DNA from: CAWJPY01 sp963844865
Lineage (GTDB): Bacteria > Acidobacteriota > Thermoanaerobaculia > Thermoanaerobaculales > Sulfomarinibacteraceae
NCBI GenBank assembly: GCA_963844865.1
Contig: CAWJPY010000005.1
Span: 536,703-600,702 of the forward strand
Length of the DNA: 64,000 nucleotides
Direction: 5' to 3'
The notes beneath the pieces are model-generated. The model saw only the letters and a program-made list of their open reading frames with translations. It was not told where the DNA came from and searched no databases. The translations under genes and the position numbers were made by a program. Of this stretch, positions 51,508 to 60,664 are shown piece by piece. The first letter of the stretch is position 1. Each line of letters begins with the position of its first letter.

Positions 51508-53907
51508 TCACTCCGAGCGCAGGACGTCAACTGGATTCATGCGGGCCGCCCTCGAAGCCGGGATCAGGCATGCGGCAAGGGCTACGATCCCGAAGGAAAC
51601 GCCTGCCAACGCGATGGACAAGGGGTCGGTGGCGGAGACGCCGTAGACCTGGCTCGCCAGGACGCGGCCCACACCCAGGGTCAGGAGGATACCGGCGCCC
51701 AGGCCGAACATCGTGAGCACCATGCCCCGTCGAGCGACCTCCCAGACCACCCGAGAGTTCTGGCCGCCGAGAGCCTTGCGAATGCCGATTTCCCGCCTGC
51801 GTTGGGAGACGGCAAAGGCCATCACGCCGTAGATCCCTGCCGCGGCGAGGCCGAGGGTACTGGCGGCCAGAAGGCCCATGAGCAACGCTTCGGTCCTGGA
51901 AGGCTCCAGCTTCGAGTCCAAGACGGATCGGAGGGTCTGCAAGCCGGTCAGGGGCAGATCCGGGTCTACTCGCTTCATGAAGGTCCGGATGGCTGGGACC
52001 AGCGCCATTGGATCCCCTTGAGCTCGCACCACGACCCTGCACGAACGTGCCCAGAAGGGACCGTCCGCGGGCCAGTAGATCGTCTCCAGACCACGGTCCA
52101 CTGCAGGACCTCGGTGGCGAACATCCTCGACCACGCCAACGACTCGGAAGCTCGTGCCCACTTCGTCGTACATCTGCTTGACGATGGTCTTCCCGATCGG
52201 GTCCTGACCCGGCCAGCAACGTTCTGCGAGGGAGCGGCTGACGATGATGTTCTCCGGGCGTTCCACACAATCGGCGTCCTCGAACGCGCGCCCCCTGAGG
52301 AGGGTCATGCCGAGGGCGGCGAAACCGCCAGGGCTCACGGAGCGGTAGTGGGCGGAGAGCGCCTCGCTTTCGTGCCCGGGGAGAATGAAGTCCCCAGTCG
52401 AGCCGCCGCCCATCGGGGTCGCACTGATGGAACCCACCGCCTCGACGCCATCGATCTCCGACAACCCCCGAACGATCTGGCGCATGAATGCCGCTTGCTG
52501 GGCATCGTCGGGATACTTCAGGGCGTCGGGCGTCACGCTGAAGGCCAGTGCCTTCTCCGTCTGGTACCCCATGGGCGCCTGCCGTAGCTTGTGCAGGCTC
52601 TGCCAGAGCGCGCCGAAGCTCACCAGTAGGGCAAGGGTCAGGGCCACTTGAGCCGCCACCAGGATGTTCCGCAGCCAGCCGTGGGAATGCCCACTGGCGC
52701 CTCGGTCCCCTTGCCGAAGGCACGCCGACAGGTTCACACGCGGAAAGAGAAGGGCGGGGACGACGCCGGCCACCAGAGTGGTCAGCACCGAGACCACCAC
52801 GGTGAAGCACAGCACCCGCACATCCAGGCCGTAGGCGGGCAGCAGCTCCGGGGGCACATAGGGGCGCAAGGTGCCAGAGAGCTCCCACGCAAGCAGCAGC
52901 CCGAGGCCGCCGCCTGCGGCGGACAGGACGAGGCCGTCCGCCAGGAACGGTCGGAGCACTCCTTTCCAACCGCCACCGAGTGCTCGACGAAGCGCCATCT
53001 CGCGCTGCCTCGTGGCCGCCCGGGCGATCATCAGGTTTGCCAGATTGGAGCACGCGATGACGAGCACGAAGATTCCGGTCAGGAGGAGGAACCCCATGGT
53101 GGCCCGTCGATCACCGTAGAAGAACTCCCAGAGCTTGCCCGCGCCGATTCCCCATTCCTTCGCATCGGGAAGCTCCACCTGGAGCTCCCGCCCCAGCTCT
53201 TCCATGGCCGCATTGGCTCGGTCCAGGGAGATGCCGGTTCTGAGACGCGCAATGGCATTGAAGGCCAGGGTGCCTCTGGCTTCTTCCAGCTCCTGGGCGG
53301 AGGGAGGATCGGGAACGAACAGCTGGGGCTGCTCCTGCCAGGCGAACTCCCGAGGCATCACGCCCACCACGACGTACCCCTTGCCGTCGAGGATGACGCT
53401 CCGCCCGAGAATGCCAGGATCTCCTCCAAACCGGCGGCTCCACAGACCGTGGGAAAGGACGACGACACTCGGGTCACGCTCGTCGGCTGCTTGCAGCACG
53501 CGCCCCAGCGCCGCCCGCGTGCCGAGAACCTGGAAGAAGGACCCCGTCACCCTCAGGCCCAGCTCCCGTTCCGCATCCCCGGTGCCCGTCAAGGTATAGC
53601 TCTTGGGCTGATAGGCAGCCACGCTCGAGAAGACCCGCTGTCGCTGCTGGATGTCCTGGTAGCAGGCGGCCGCAAGGGGCAGGAAGCGCGAGTTCGGGAA
53701 GTGCTTGTTCGGGTCGGTGGTATGGAGGAAGACCAGCCGCTCGGGCTCCGAGAACGGGAGCGGCCTGAGGAAGAGGGTCTGGAGCACCGAGAACACGGCC
53801 GTGCTGGCGCCGATACCAAGGACCAGCGTGAAGACAGCCACCGCGGTGAAGCTGGGTGCGCGCCGCAATCCGCGGAGAGCCTGCTTGAGATCCTTATAGA
53901 TCGCCAT
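51508..53907 (-). CDS. ADOP-type (duplicated orphan) ABC permease, FtsX/MacB-like
   Basis: 799 aa. ATG 53907 with GGAGGAGTGAGGC upstream. Two repeated halves, each with a MacB-PCD periplasmic domain and an FtsX core. TM1 near FTAVAVFTLVLGIGASTAVF; LVIACSNLANLMIARAATRQ (first FtsX); a mid-protein second start VAAQVALTLALLVSFGALW; final FtsX with AVSQRRREIGIRKALGGQ and CLIPASRAARMNPVDVLR. The family is described as acidobacterial duplicated orphan permeases, with no ATPase partner encoded nearby, as here. The substrate is unknown. The stop is 7 bases from a family C element, but the C-terminus is complete. Confidence 0.88.
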   Translation of the reverse strand: MAIYKDLKQALRGLRRAPSFTAVAVFTLVLGIGASTAVFSVLQTLFLRPLPFSEPERLVFLHTTDPNKHFPNSRFLPLAAACYQDIQQRQRVFSSVAAYQPKSYTLTGTGDAERELGLRVTGSFFQVLGTRAALGRVLQAADERDPSVVVLSHGLWSRRFGGDPGILGRSVILDGKGYVVVGVMPREFAWQEQPQLFVPDPPSAQELEEARGTLAFNAIARLRTGISLDRANAAMEELGRELQVELPDAKEWGIGAGKLWEFFYGDRRATMGFLLLTGIFVLVIACSNLANLMIARAATRQREMALRRALGGGWKGVLRPFLADGLVLSAAGGGLGLLLAWELSGTLRPYVPPELLPAYGLDVRVLCFTVVVSVLTTLVAGVVPALLFPRVNLSACLRQGDRGASGHSHGWLRNILVAAQVALTLALLVSFGALWQSLHKLRQAPMGYQTEKALAFSVTPDALKYPDDAQQAAFMRQIVRGLSEIDGVEAVGSISATPMGGGSTGDFILPGHESEALSAHYRSVSPGGFAALGMTLLRGRAFEDADCVERPENIIVSRSLAERCWPGQDPIGKTIVKQMYDEVGTSFRVVGVVEDVRHRGPAVDRGLETIYWPADGPFWARSCRVVVRAQGDPMALVPAIRTFMKRVDPDLPLTGLQTLRSVLDSKLEPSRTEALLMGLLAASTLGLAAAGIYGVMAFAVSQRRREIGIRKALGGQNSRVVWEVARRGMVLTMFGLGAGILLTLGVGRVLASQVYGVSATDPLSIALAGVSFGIVALAACLIPASRAARMNPVDVLRSE

Positions 53908-53910
53908 GCC

Positions 53911-54012
53911 TCACTCCTCCAGTCGTCGGGTCAACGTGAGCTCGGTGTCCACCGCGCTACCGCGGCGAACGTCGCCATGCCCACCGGCCCGCCACATGCT
54001 CACGTCGCTCAT
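53911..54012 (-). CDS. Possible 33-aa ORF upstream of ADOP gene
   Basis: ATG 54012 with GAAGGGGCGTGAG upstream; reads MSDVSMWRAGGHGDVRRGSA and ends LTLTRRLEE just 3 bases before the ADOP start, so that its end codons form the ADOP ribosome site. This spacing would allow translational coupling. It matches no family and may be the remnant of an upstream gene or a leader peptide. Weak support. Confidence 0.3.
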   Translation of the reverse strand: MSDVSMWRAGGHGDVRRGSAVDTELTLTRRLEE

Positions 54013-54149
54013 CTCACGCCCCTTCCTAGCAGACCTCATGCCACCTCGGCCAGGACGGCTGTCGTGGCTCGACCGCAAGGAGTTACGGTGGTCCGCAGGG
54101 GCGTTCCCGCCTCAGAGTCCGTCCGTTTGTGGGATCGGGCTGTCCGGAC

Positions 54150-54224
54150 ACGGGCATCTCGCCATTGCCTGCCCTCTGGCCTGACAGCGCACACCGACTT
54201 GCTGGGATTCTGAAGCCCGGCACT
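54150..54224. repeat. Family B element, right-end fragment
   Basis: TTGCCTGCCCTCTGGCCTGA, CAGCGCACACCGACTT and the tip TTCTGAAGCCCGGCACT match the right end of family B copy 1 (49440-49513), including interior sequence. The left end is missing. The rest of the 53908-54324 gap is without genes apart from the small ORF above. Confidence 0.6.
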
Positions 54225-54324
54225 GATTCGTTGCACGCCATCTGTGACATTCGATTCCGCTCGGAGACCGACAACCCGTCGGGCGGCAGCTCCCCGCCCC
54301 ACCCCCACAGGACGGTCATGCCCG

Positions 54325-55635
54325 TCACACGTTGTCTACGGACGCCCGCGCGCGCCGTTCATGCACGTAATACAGAGGCACGCCGAGCAGCAACGCGACC
54401 GAGCCCCAGAACACCCATTGCAGACCTGCGCCGTAGATGGCCCACAACGTGAAGACCGCGGTCGCCCCTGCCAGGGCCGTGTTGCGGATCCGCTGGCGGT
54501 GGGAAAGTCGATCCGGACGACTCAGGACGATTTCGGCGGCGGTGCACAGGAGGTATGCCACCAACACCCAAAAAGTGGAGACCAGGATAATGGTCGTGAA
54601 CATGGCCACCAGGCCATGGCTGTAGTTCATGAGGATCAGCACGCTCGCCAATATGCTGGAGAGCACGAGCCCGAGCGTGGGAGTGAGGTGCCTGGACTCG
54701 CGCGCGAACAGCCTGGGAAACAAGCCGTCGTTCGCCACCGCCTGGGGGAACTGTCCCTGCATCAGGATCCAGCCGTTGAGGGCGCCGAAACAGGAAATCA
54801 AGGCGGCGGCGGCTATGAGCTGACCGGCCCAACTGCCCCACAACAGCTGGGCGGCGTCGGCGAATGGCGCGTTGGAATGCGCCAGTGTGTCGCTGGGAAT
54901 GATCCCCATCACCACCGTGGTACACGCGACGTAGAAAGCCGCGGCGACGATGGTGCCCAGCAGCGTGGCACGCGGGATGGTCTTCTCGGGGTTCCGCACG
55001 TGCTCGGCGGGCACGGTGGCGCACTCCAGGCCCAGGAACGCCCACATGGTCAGCGTGGCGCAGGCATTGATGGCCGCGGCCGGCGAGCTGGTGGTGTGGC
55101 CGGAAGCGAGGATCTTCGGGTCGAAGTGGAAGACGCCGAACACTGCCAGTGCCAAGAGCGGCGTCAGCTTCAGAACGACGGTGATGAGCTGGACGTTGCC
55201 GGCGGCACGCACGCCCCAGACGTTGACGGCCGTCAGCACCCACACGGCGGCAAGTGCCGCGAGCGCGCCGTACAGCGGCGTCGACGCCAGTGCGGGGACA
55301 AAGACCGCCAGATAGCTGGCGAAGGCCACGGCGATGGCGGCATTGGTGCCGAGGATGCTGAGCCAATAGACCCAGGCGATCAGAAAGCCGGGCAAATCTC
55401 CGAAGGCTTCCCGCGGATACGCATACGGTCCGCCCGCCTTGGGCAGACGCCGTGACAGACTGCTGAACACCCAGGCCAGCAACAGCGCGCCGACGCTGCT
55501 GAATCCCCAACCCCACAAGCTGTAGGTACCGTAGATCGCCAACGAGGCAGGCAACAGGAACACCCCGGAACCCACCATGTTGCCAATGACGATCGAGGTC
55601 GTGGTGACGAGGCCGAGACTGCGCTGGTCTTCCAT
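54325..55635 (-). CDS. APC-superfamily amino acid permease/antiporter
   Basis: 436 aa, about 12 TM helices. ATG 55635 chosen. The N-terminal TTTSIVIGNMVGSGVFLLPA contains the substrate-binding GxGxF-like motif (GSGVF) of APC transporters, and TM6 region LTMWAFLGLECATVPAEHVR with GLE is typical of the arginine/agmatine or putrescine/ornithine antiporter branch (AdiC/PotE/YjeH). It likely exchanges or imports amino acids or polyamines. GC content seems a little lower than flanking chromosomal genes. There is no decarboxylase gene beside it, so the substrate remains open. Confidence 0.85.
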   Translation of the reverse strand: MEDQRSLGLVTTTSIVIGNMVGSGVFLLPASLAIYGTYSLWGWGFSSVGALLLAWVFSSLSRRLPKAGGPYAYPREAFGDLPGFLIAWVYWLSILGTNAAIAVAFASYLAVFVPALASTPLYGALAALAAVWVLTAVNVWGVRAAGNVQLITVVLKLTPLLALAVFGVFHFDPKILASGHTTSSPAAAINACATLTMWAFLGLECATVPAEHVRNPEKTIPRATLLGTIVAAAFYVACTTVVMGIIPSDTLAHSNAPFADAAQLLWGSWAGQLIAAAALISCFGALNGWILMQGQFPQAVANDGLFPRLFARESRHLTPTLGLVLSSILASVLILMNYSHGLVAMFTTIILVSTFWVLVAYLLCTAAEIVLSRPDRLSHRQRIRNTALAGATAVFTLWAIYGAGLQWVFWGSVALLLGVPLYYVHERRARASVDNV

Positions 55636-55821
55636 GGGCACCAATCGGTTGTGTGAGACACGCCGAGATTCGAACCGAAAGACGCCGTCCGCTTTCCGAT
55701 CGTCCCTCGTCCACGGCCCTGGCTCGGCTTGCCAACTCTACCAGTTTCTCTCGCAGCGAGCCCGCCGTGTCGACCGGTTTCGCAGAGGCGAGCCGGAACG
55801 ACAACCCGGGATGTCATCACG

Positions 55822-55953
55822 TCACGCGAATCCTGATTCGAACCGCTTGTGCACGTGGTACACACCACCCCCGCCAAGCACCCGCGCCCGCCGCACCGAC
55901 TGTGACCTCCAGCCGCGAACCTGCCACAACTACGGAACTACGGACCTGGCACC
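55822..55953 (-). mobile_element. Family C terminal repeat plus 5-prime remnant of a second RAYT gene
   Basis: Read on the minus strand: GGTGCCAGGTCCGTAGTTCC then GTAGTTGTGG (55953-55924), a short spacer, then a frame RRARVLGGGGVYHVHKRFES (55908-55822) that ends in a stop. The GGVYHVHKRF text is the N-terminal signature of RAYT transposases (compare GGLYHVYNRF in the intact copy). So a family C tip stands just upstream of a RAYT start, as family A does at 47361-47420. Confidence 0.55.
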
Positions 55954-55970
55954 ACCGCGTGGCGTGCACT

Positions 55971-57046
55971 TCAGGAGGTGGGATCGCGGCGTGCGATGGG
56001 CGCCTCTCGTTGCAGGCGACCGGCATGGCGCTGCTCGTGCAGCTCGCGGGCGAGCGCTCTCATGTCCACGGCTGGGTCGGTCTCGTCCACGATCTCCACG
56101 CCGAGCAGCGTCTCCATGATGTCCTCCAGGGTCACCACGCCGGCTGTTCCGCCGTACTCGTCCACCACCAGCAGCATGTGTCGCTTCTCGTCCAGCATGG
56201 TCCGCAGCGCGGTGGCGGCGGGGGCGCTCTCCGGTACCCCCTCGACCGGGCGGACGATGTCGCCGAACCGCTTGGCGAGCTCGCCGCTGCGGACCGCGGT
56301 GAGGATCTGCGAACGGTGGATCACGCCGACGACCCGGTCGATGTTTCCCCCTCCGCGACCGGCAGGCGAGCGAAGCGCGCCTCACGCTCGGAGGTGGCGA
56401 ACTCGCCCACCGTCATCTCCGCCGGCACGAAGTCAACCACCGTGCGCGGGGTCATGATGTCGCCTACCTGCACGGTGCGCAGGGCCAGCAGGTTGCGGAT
56501 CGCCGTCGCCTCGGCCCGCGACACGCTGCCACCGGCCATGCCGAGGCCGGCGACCGCGGCGACCTCGTCGCGGCTGATCCGTGGGTGGGCGCGGGTCCGG
56601 GAGACCAGCCGCCCCACGAGCTGGGACGCCGCGACCAGGGGATACAGCACCCAGATCATCGCCTGCACCGTGCGCGCGGTGAAGCCGACCAGCCGGTTCG
56701 CATGAACGGTGCCCAGGGTCTTGGGCAGGATCTCGGTGACGAAGAGGATGGCGATGGTCAGCAGGCCGCTAGCCACTCCCAGCCACTTGTCGCCCCAGAG
56801 GTGGATGACCTGCGCCCCCACGCCCGCTGCGCCGATGGTGTGCGCGACGGTGTTGGCGCTCAGGATCGCAGCCAGGGGCCGGTCCGGCGCCTCCTTCTGC
56901 ATCAGCATGAGCCTGGCCCCATGGTGGCCCTTGTGGGCCAGCGCATTGAGGTGACCCAGGCTGACGCTCAGCAGGCTCGCCTCCAACAGGCTGCAGAGAA
57001 ACGACACGCTCAGGGCCAGCGCCAGGTAGAAGAGGAGGAGTCCCAT
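55971..57046 (-). pseudogene. CNNM/CBS-domain membrane protein (CorC/HlyC-like), frameshifted
   Basis: ATG 57046 opens a DUF21/CNNM domain with several TM helices (LLLFYLALALSVSFLCSLLE, ILFVTEILPKTLG). A CBS pair follows: VGDIMTPRTVVDFVPAEMTV, then, after a frameshift, VIHRSQILTAVRSGELAKRF, LLVVDEYGGTAGVVTLEDIM and ETLLGVEIVDETD. The frame breaks at about 56340 in a run of five G, where one base is missing. Repairing it gives one protein of about 355 aa, of a family of Mg2+/cation transporter-like proteins. A real mutation and a homopolymer error are equally possible. The 3-prime end abuts the family C repeat. Confidence 0.75.
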
Positions 57047-57104
57047 CGCCTGGTTCCAACGTGAGCATACAGCCCCGGCTTTCCGGCCGGTGACAACCAG
57101 AATC

Positions 57105-57415
57105 GTTGCCAGGCTTCACAACCTTGGAAGGCTGGTGTGCGACGTCAGACGAGGGAGCAGGTAGTGGCGAGACGGCCGAGGATCGTGGTTGCCGGCGGTC
57201 GGGATGACGCCTGCAACCGTTTGGCGAGCGGGAGCCGGTGTCGGGCGACCCAGGGGTGGCTGACAATTGGTGCCATGCTCTAGCAAGGGATGTGGTGAGG
57301 TGTCGGGAGAAGCAGGGGTCTCGCCTCTACAAGCTCGACCGACGTCTCCCGGCAGCGCTGACGAAACGGACCGGGGGAAACGGACCAACTTTCCAAGGTT
57401 CTAAAGCCTGGCACC
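57105..57415. mobile_element. MITE-like element, family B, copy 2 (311 bp)
   Basis: Ends: left GTTGCCAGGCTTCACAACCT then TGGAAGG; right (complement) GGTGCCAGGCTTTAGAACCT then TGGAAAGTTGGT. The interior, read from the right, aligns with copy 1 read from the left (for example CACCTCACCAC, CGGTTGCAGGCG). Past the right end, TGGCACC recurs twice more at roughly 13-16 base spacing. Confidence 0.65.
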
Positions 57416-57454
57416 AGTTCTGGCACCTATTTGGCACCGATTTCTGGCGCAGAG

Positions 57455-57913
57455 TCAGCGGAGAATGAGGTAGAGGAGGACGGCGAGGACGGCGATCCCC
57501 AACACCACGACGAGGGAGGCCCTCGATGCCCGCGAGATGGAGCCCGGCCCGATGGGCTGCGGAGAGCTCGCCAGCCAGTCGACCTCCGGGGAGGCCGCCC
57601 ACGTCGCCGCTTCCTGGCCACCCGCAGGGGTGATCGGCGGCGAGGCCGCGAGCCGACCGACCGTGGAGACCGCCATGGCGTCGTCGTAGAGGCGTCGTAC
57701 TTCCGGCGGCATCGACTCCGGGCTGTCGTACGTCGTGCCGCCGACGGTGATCCTGCCGCCCACCGCCGAACCGCCCGCCGCTCGGACCGGGACAGCGCCG
57801 TCTGACAGAGCCTTCTCATAGGTGGTGCGGATGTTTGCCGGCAGCTCTTCCACGGAGCCGTACTCCTTGCCGTTGACGACGATCTTGCGCTTCACCGTCA
57901 CGTTGACCTTCAT
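57455..57913 (-). CDS. Small tail-anchored protein with a duplicated NGKEY motif
   Basis: 152 aa. ATG 57913 with GAGGGGGCGGCG upstream. Two related segments of about 27 residues: KIVVNGKEYGSVEELPANIR and RITVGGTTYDSPESMPPEVR, each followed by a Tyr and a short helix. A Pro/Ser linker leads to a single C-terminal TM helix (SLVVVLGIAVLAVLLYLILR) with almost no tail, so it should be inserted post-translationally with the N-terminus in the cytoplasm. No family was recognised. Confidence 0.6.
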   Translation of the reverse strand: MKVNVTVKRKIVVNGKEYGSVEELPANIRTTYEKALSDGAVPVRAAGGSAVGGRITVGGTTYDSPESMPPEVRRLYDDAMAVSTVGRLAASPPITPAGGQEAATWAASPEVDWLASSPQPIGPGSISRASRASLVVVLGIAVLAVLLYLILR

Positions 57914-58196
57914 CGCCGCCCCCTCGCGTCAAGCATACCTCCAAGGCGCCCCCGTTCGTTCGGCGGGAGAAGCTCCAGCCTGCCACGAGTGCCGGGCTCG
58001 CGTGTCTGGGAAGCGGCCCTGGTTGCTCCCGCGCCCCAGGAGGGGACGGCGGTGGGGCAAGAACAGCCCGGAGCCGTCCCTTGCTGGGTCGAGCGTTGGG
58101 ACTCGGAGGGAACGGGGGTACCATGACGCACAGGGCGAGCGGTTACCTTCCGGAGAGGCCGAGGCGAGATCCTCGTTCGACAACCACCCGGGAACG

Positions 58197-58416
58197 ATGG
58201 CGGAGTGCTACGAGCGCTTCCTCGTCCCGGTGATCGGTGCGCCTCTCGCCGCCGACCTCCTCGAGGTGGCAGAGCTGCGTCCGATGAGAGAGTGCTCGAT
58301 GTCGCCTGTGGAACCGGCGTGGCCACTCGCCTCGCGGCCGAGCGAGTCTGGTCGGAGGGAGGCGTCGCCGGAGTCGACGTCAACGCCGAGATGATCAGCG
58401 TCGCCCGCTCGGGGAT
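58197..58416 (+). pseudogene. SAM methyltransferase remnant, frameshifted and truncated
   Basis: ATG 58197 starts MAECYERFLVPVIGAPLAAD, the usual opening of a class I methyltransferase. The frame then shifts, and ERVLDVACGTGVATRLAAER with GVDVNAEMISVA (SAM-binding motif I and the acidic loop) follows in another frame. Homology stops near 58416. About one third of the gene remains; no activity is expected. Confidence 0.6.
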
Positions 58417-58648
58417 AGGAAGTTCCTTTCGCAGTGCCAGTAGTCTCCCACCTTGGCATGCCTCAGAGTCAGCACAGGAGGCGCCCTCGAGGCGGCGTTC
58501 GGCCCGTGGAGAGGGTGAGAGGTTCAGCTGTCCCGGTGTCGAGCAGCCGTGAGGCGTGTCCGGCGGCCCCCGGTCGAGGTGAACTCGCAGACCTCGGCCA
58601 GGAGGCGTGTCGCGCCTGCGACGACCCCGACCCCGCCGCGCTCGGTGA

Positions 58649-59480
58649 TCAGGACGCGGCCTGGAGCGTGGGCGCCCTAGGTGGCGCACGCTGCCTGCGC
58701 TCCCCTGGGTGCTCGAGGTGGCGCAGGATCTGGTCGACAACCCGGTGATCGAGGATGAAAGCAATGACCCTCATCTCGCCGCCGCAGCGAGGGCAGATGA
58801 GAGGGTCGACCTCGTAGACCCGCTTGATCAGCTCCGACCAGCGACGACGAAGAGTGCGCTCGTCAGGTGTGCCGTCATCAGTGCCGGCCTCCCCACAGGA
58901 TGGGCGGCGAGATGTGTAACCCCCTTGGAGCTCGCGCCGCCGTCTGCCCCGCGAGATCGCCCGCCGTCTGCACCACCGCAACCATCCCCGGCCGCAGCTC
59001 CTCGCCGTGGGCCGCCGCGCACATCAGCTCGAGAGCCGTCTCCCATGCCGCGCGGGCGAGGCCTCCCAGCAGCCCCCGGTGATGGAGGAAGTATGGTCGG
59101 AGCATCTTGGGAATGACCAGCACCCACTGGGCGTGGCCCACATCCTCGAGGACGTCCTCGACCAGCAGCGCCGCCGTCGCCACCGAGCGCTTCGCCGCGC
59201 ACGACGGGCACAGATCGCGGGTCTTGCACGAGAAGGCGAGCAGGTACTCCTCGTGACAGCCCGGGCAGCGGATGCGTGCGAAGCCGTTGTCGAACAGCCC
59301 GCAGTCCAGGTATCGCCTCACCTGCTCTTCGCCGAAGCCGCGCCAGAAGCCGTATCGGCCCGCGAAGCGCTCCTCCCACTGCCCCTTGACCTCGTCGTAG
59401 TGCGTCTCGACGAGCTGGTACAGGGGCGTTGCGCGCGGGTTTCGCCGCCGGTAGACGCCCGCCGATGAGCCCTCTGCGGA
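58649..59480 (-). pseudogene. IS91-family transposase with internal deletion (copy 2)
   Basis: The 5-prime part (about 59470-58880) reads GVYRRRNPRATPLYQLVETH, RCPGCHEEYLLAFSCKTRDL with the zinc-finger Cys pairs, and VLVIPKMLRPYFLHH, then QTAGDLAGQ. The 3-prime part (58981-58649) reads RRRWSELIKRVYEVDPLICP, RCGGEMRVIAFILDHR. The catalytic middle with the His motif and Tyr is missing, so a deletion of perhaps 200 residues has inactivated it. The tail matches the fragment at 50864-51019. IS91 elements move by rolling circle. Confidence 0.75.
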
Positions 59481-59791
59481 CAGGAGGAACCTCTTGCCTC
59501 CCGCAGCGTGGACGGCTCAGCTCCGAGCCTGCCAGCAACCCGTTCGCGCGTCAGTTCGACCGGCGGCCGGCGCCGGAGACGGGACCGGGGGCCGCGACCC
59601 CCGCCGGTGGTGTGGTGCGATCAGGCCGGCTCGGCCTCAGCCCCTAGCGTTCGTCGACCTCCGCATACAGGTCGCCAGCACCGACCACGCCAGCGCGGAG
59701 ACGGCGGGACGGCTCGCCGTCCGAGTCCGAGCCCGCCCCCGTGGCCGAATCCGGGTGTCCCATCGGACGCGACCCTCGGCGCGGACGCAGG
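59481..59791. other. Gene-free stretch
   Basis: About 310 GC-rich bases between the IS91 remnant and the permease remnant. No coding frame, repeat or clear hairpin beyond a GGGGG/CCCCC pair near 59590. Confidence 0.4.
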
Positions 59792-60664
59792 CTACTCCGC
59801 CCTGAGCGCCTTGATGGGATCCAGCGTCGCCGCCCGGCGGGCCGGCATCACGCCGCTGGCCACGCCCACCACCAGGCTCATGGCGAGGGCAGCGAGGACG
59901 GCCTCGGGGGGCGTGGAGAGGGGCAGGCCGGGGACGGCGGTGCGGAGGAGGGCGGCGATGCCGGAGACCGCGATGGTGATGATGCCGATGATGCGGTCGA
60001 AGCTCTCCATCATCTCGGTCTGGGTGGTGATGGTGAAGTCGTCCTCGCCGCGGTGCCGGTCCTGGAGCAGGCGCGTCATGTCGGCGGCCACGTCGGGGAT
60101 GTCCTCGGTGCTGGCCGCCACCACGTCGATCTCGTGCAGCTCGTCCAGGTTGAAGAGCTCGAGCCCGGTGGCCACCGGCAGGTAGGCGGCGGCGTCCAGG
60201 TCGAAGCCCAGGAGCTGGCCCTTGGGCTCCATGACACCGATCACCAGCAGCGACCAGCCCCCCACCCACACCCGCCGGCCGAGGGGCGACTGCTCCCCGA
60301 AGAGCTCGTGGGCCACCTTGGCGCCGAGGACGGCATAGGAGCTGCGGCGGCGGGGGTCCATGCGGGGCAGGACGCTGCCCTGGGCGACCCCGAAGCGCCA
60401 GGCCTTCGCCGCCTCCCAGCCGACGCCGTAGAGGATCACGGTGCGGCCGCGGCCGTTGCCCTCCACCCAGCCCGGCCCGAACACCACCGGCACCACCTCG
60501 TCCACCCCGGGGATCCGGCGCAGGGCCTCGGCGTCGTCGATGGTGAGCTTGTTGGTGCTGCCCCCGAGCACGCCGGGGATGCCGAAGGTCTGCCCGATCT
60601 CGGCCGCGGCGATGAGCAGGGTCGCGCCCTCCCCGTCCTCGAGCACCCGGATGATGTCAGCCCC
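59792..60664 (-). pseudogene. MacB/FtsX-like ABC permease remnant with internal deletion
   Basis: The frame contains a periplasmic MacB-PCD-like domain (GADIIRVLEDGEGATLLIAA, LTIDDAEALRRIPGVDEVVP, SPLGRRVWVGGWSLLVIGVM) and a C-terminal helix with VGVASGVMPARRAATLDPIK. The first TM helix and start are missing, and the first and last helices of the FtsX core are joined directly (IIGIITIAVSGIA to LLRTAVPG), so the middle helices are deleted. It is not a functional transporter. Confidence 0.65.

Noticed and set aside
55660..55690. GATTCGAACC resembling a tRNA T-loop near the APC permease start
   Set aside because: Flanking bases do not form a T stem and no acceptor or anticodon arm is present.
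59641..59790. Possible C-terminal end of another minus-strand gene upstream of the permease remnant stop
   Set aside because: A short plausible ending can be read, but nothing before it resembles a protein.
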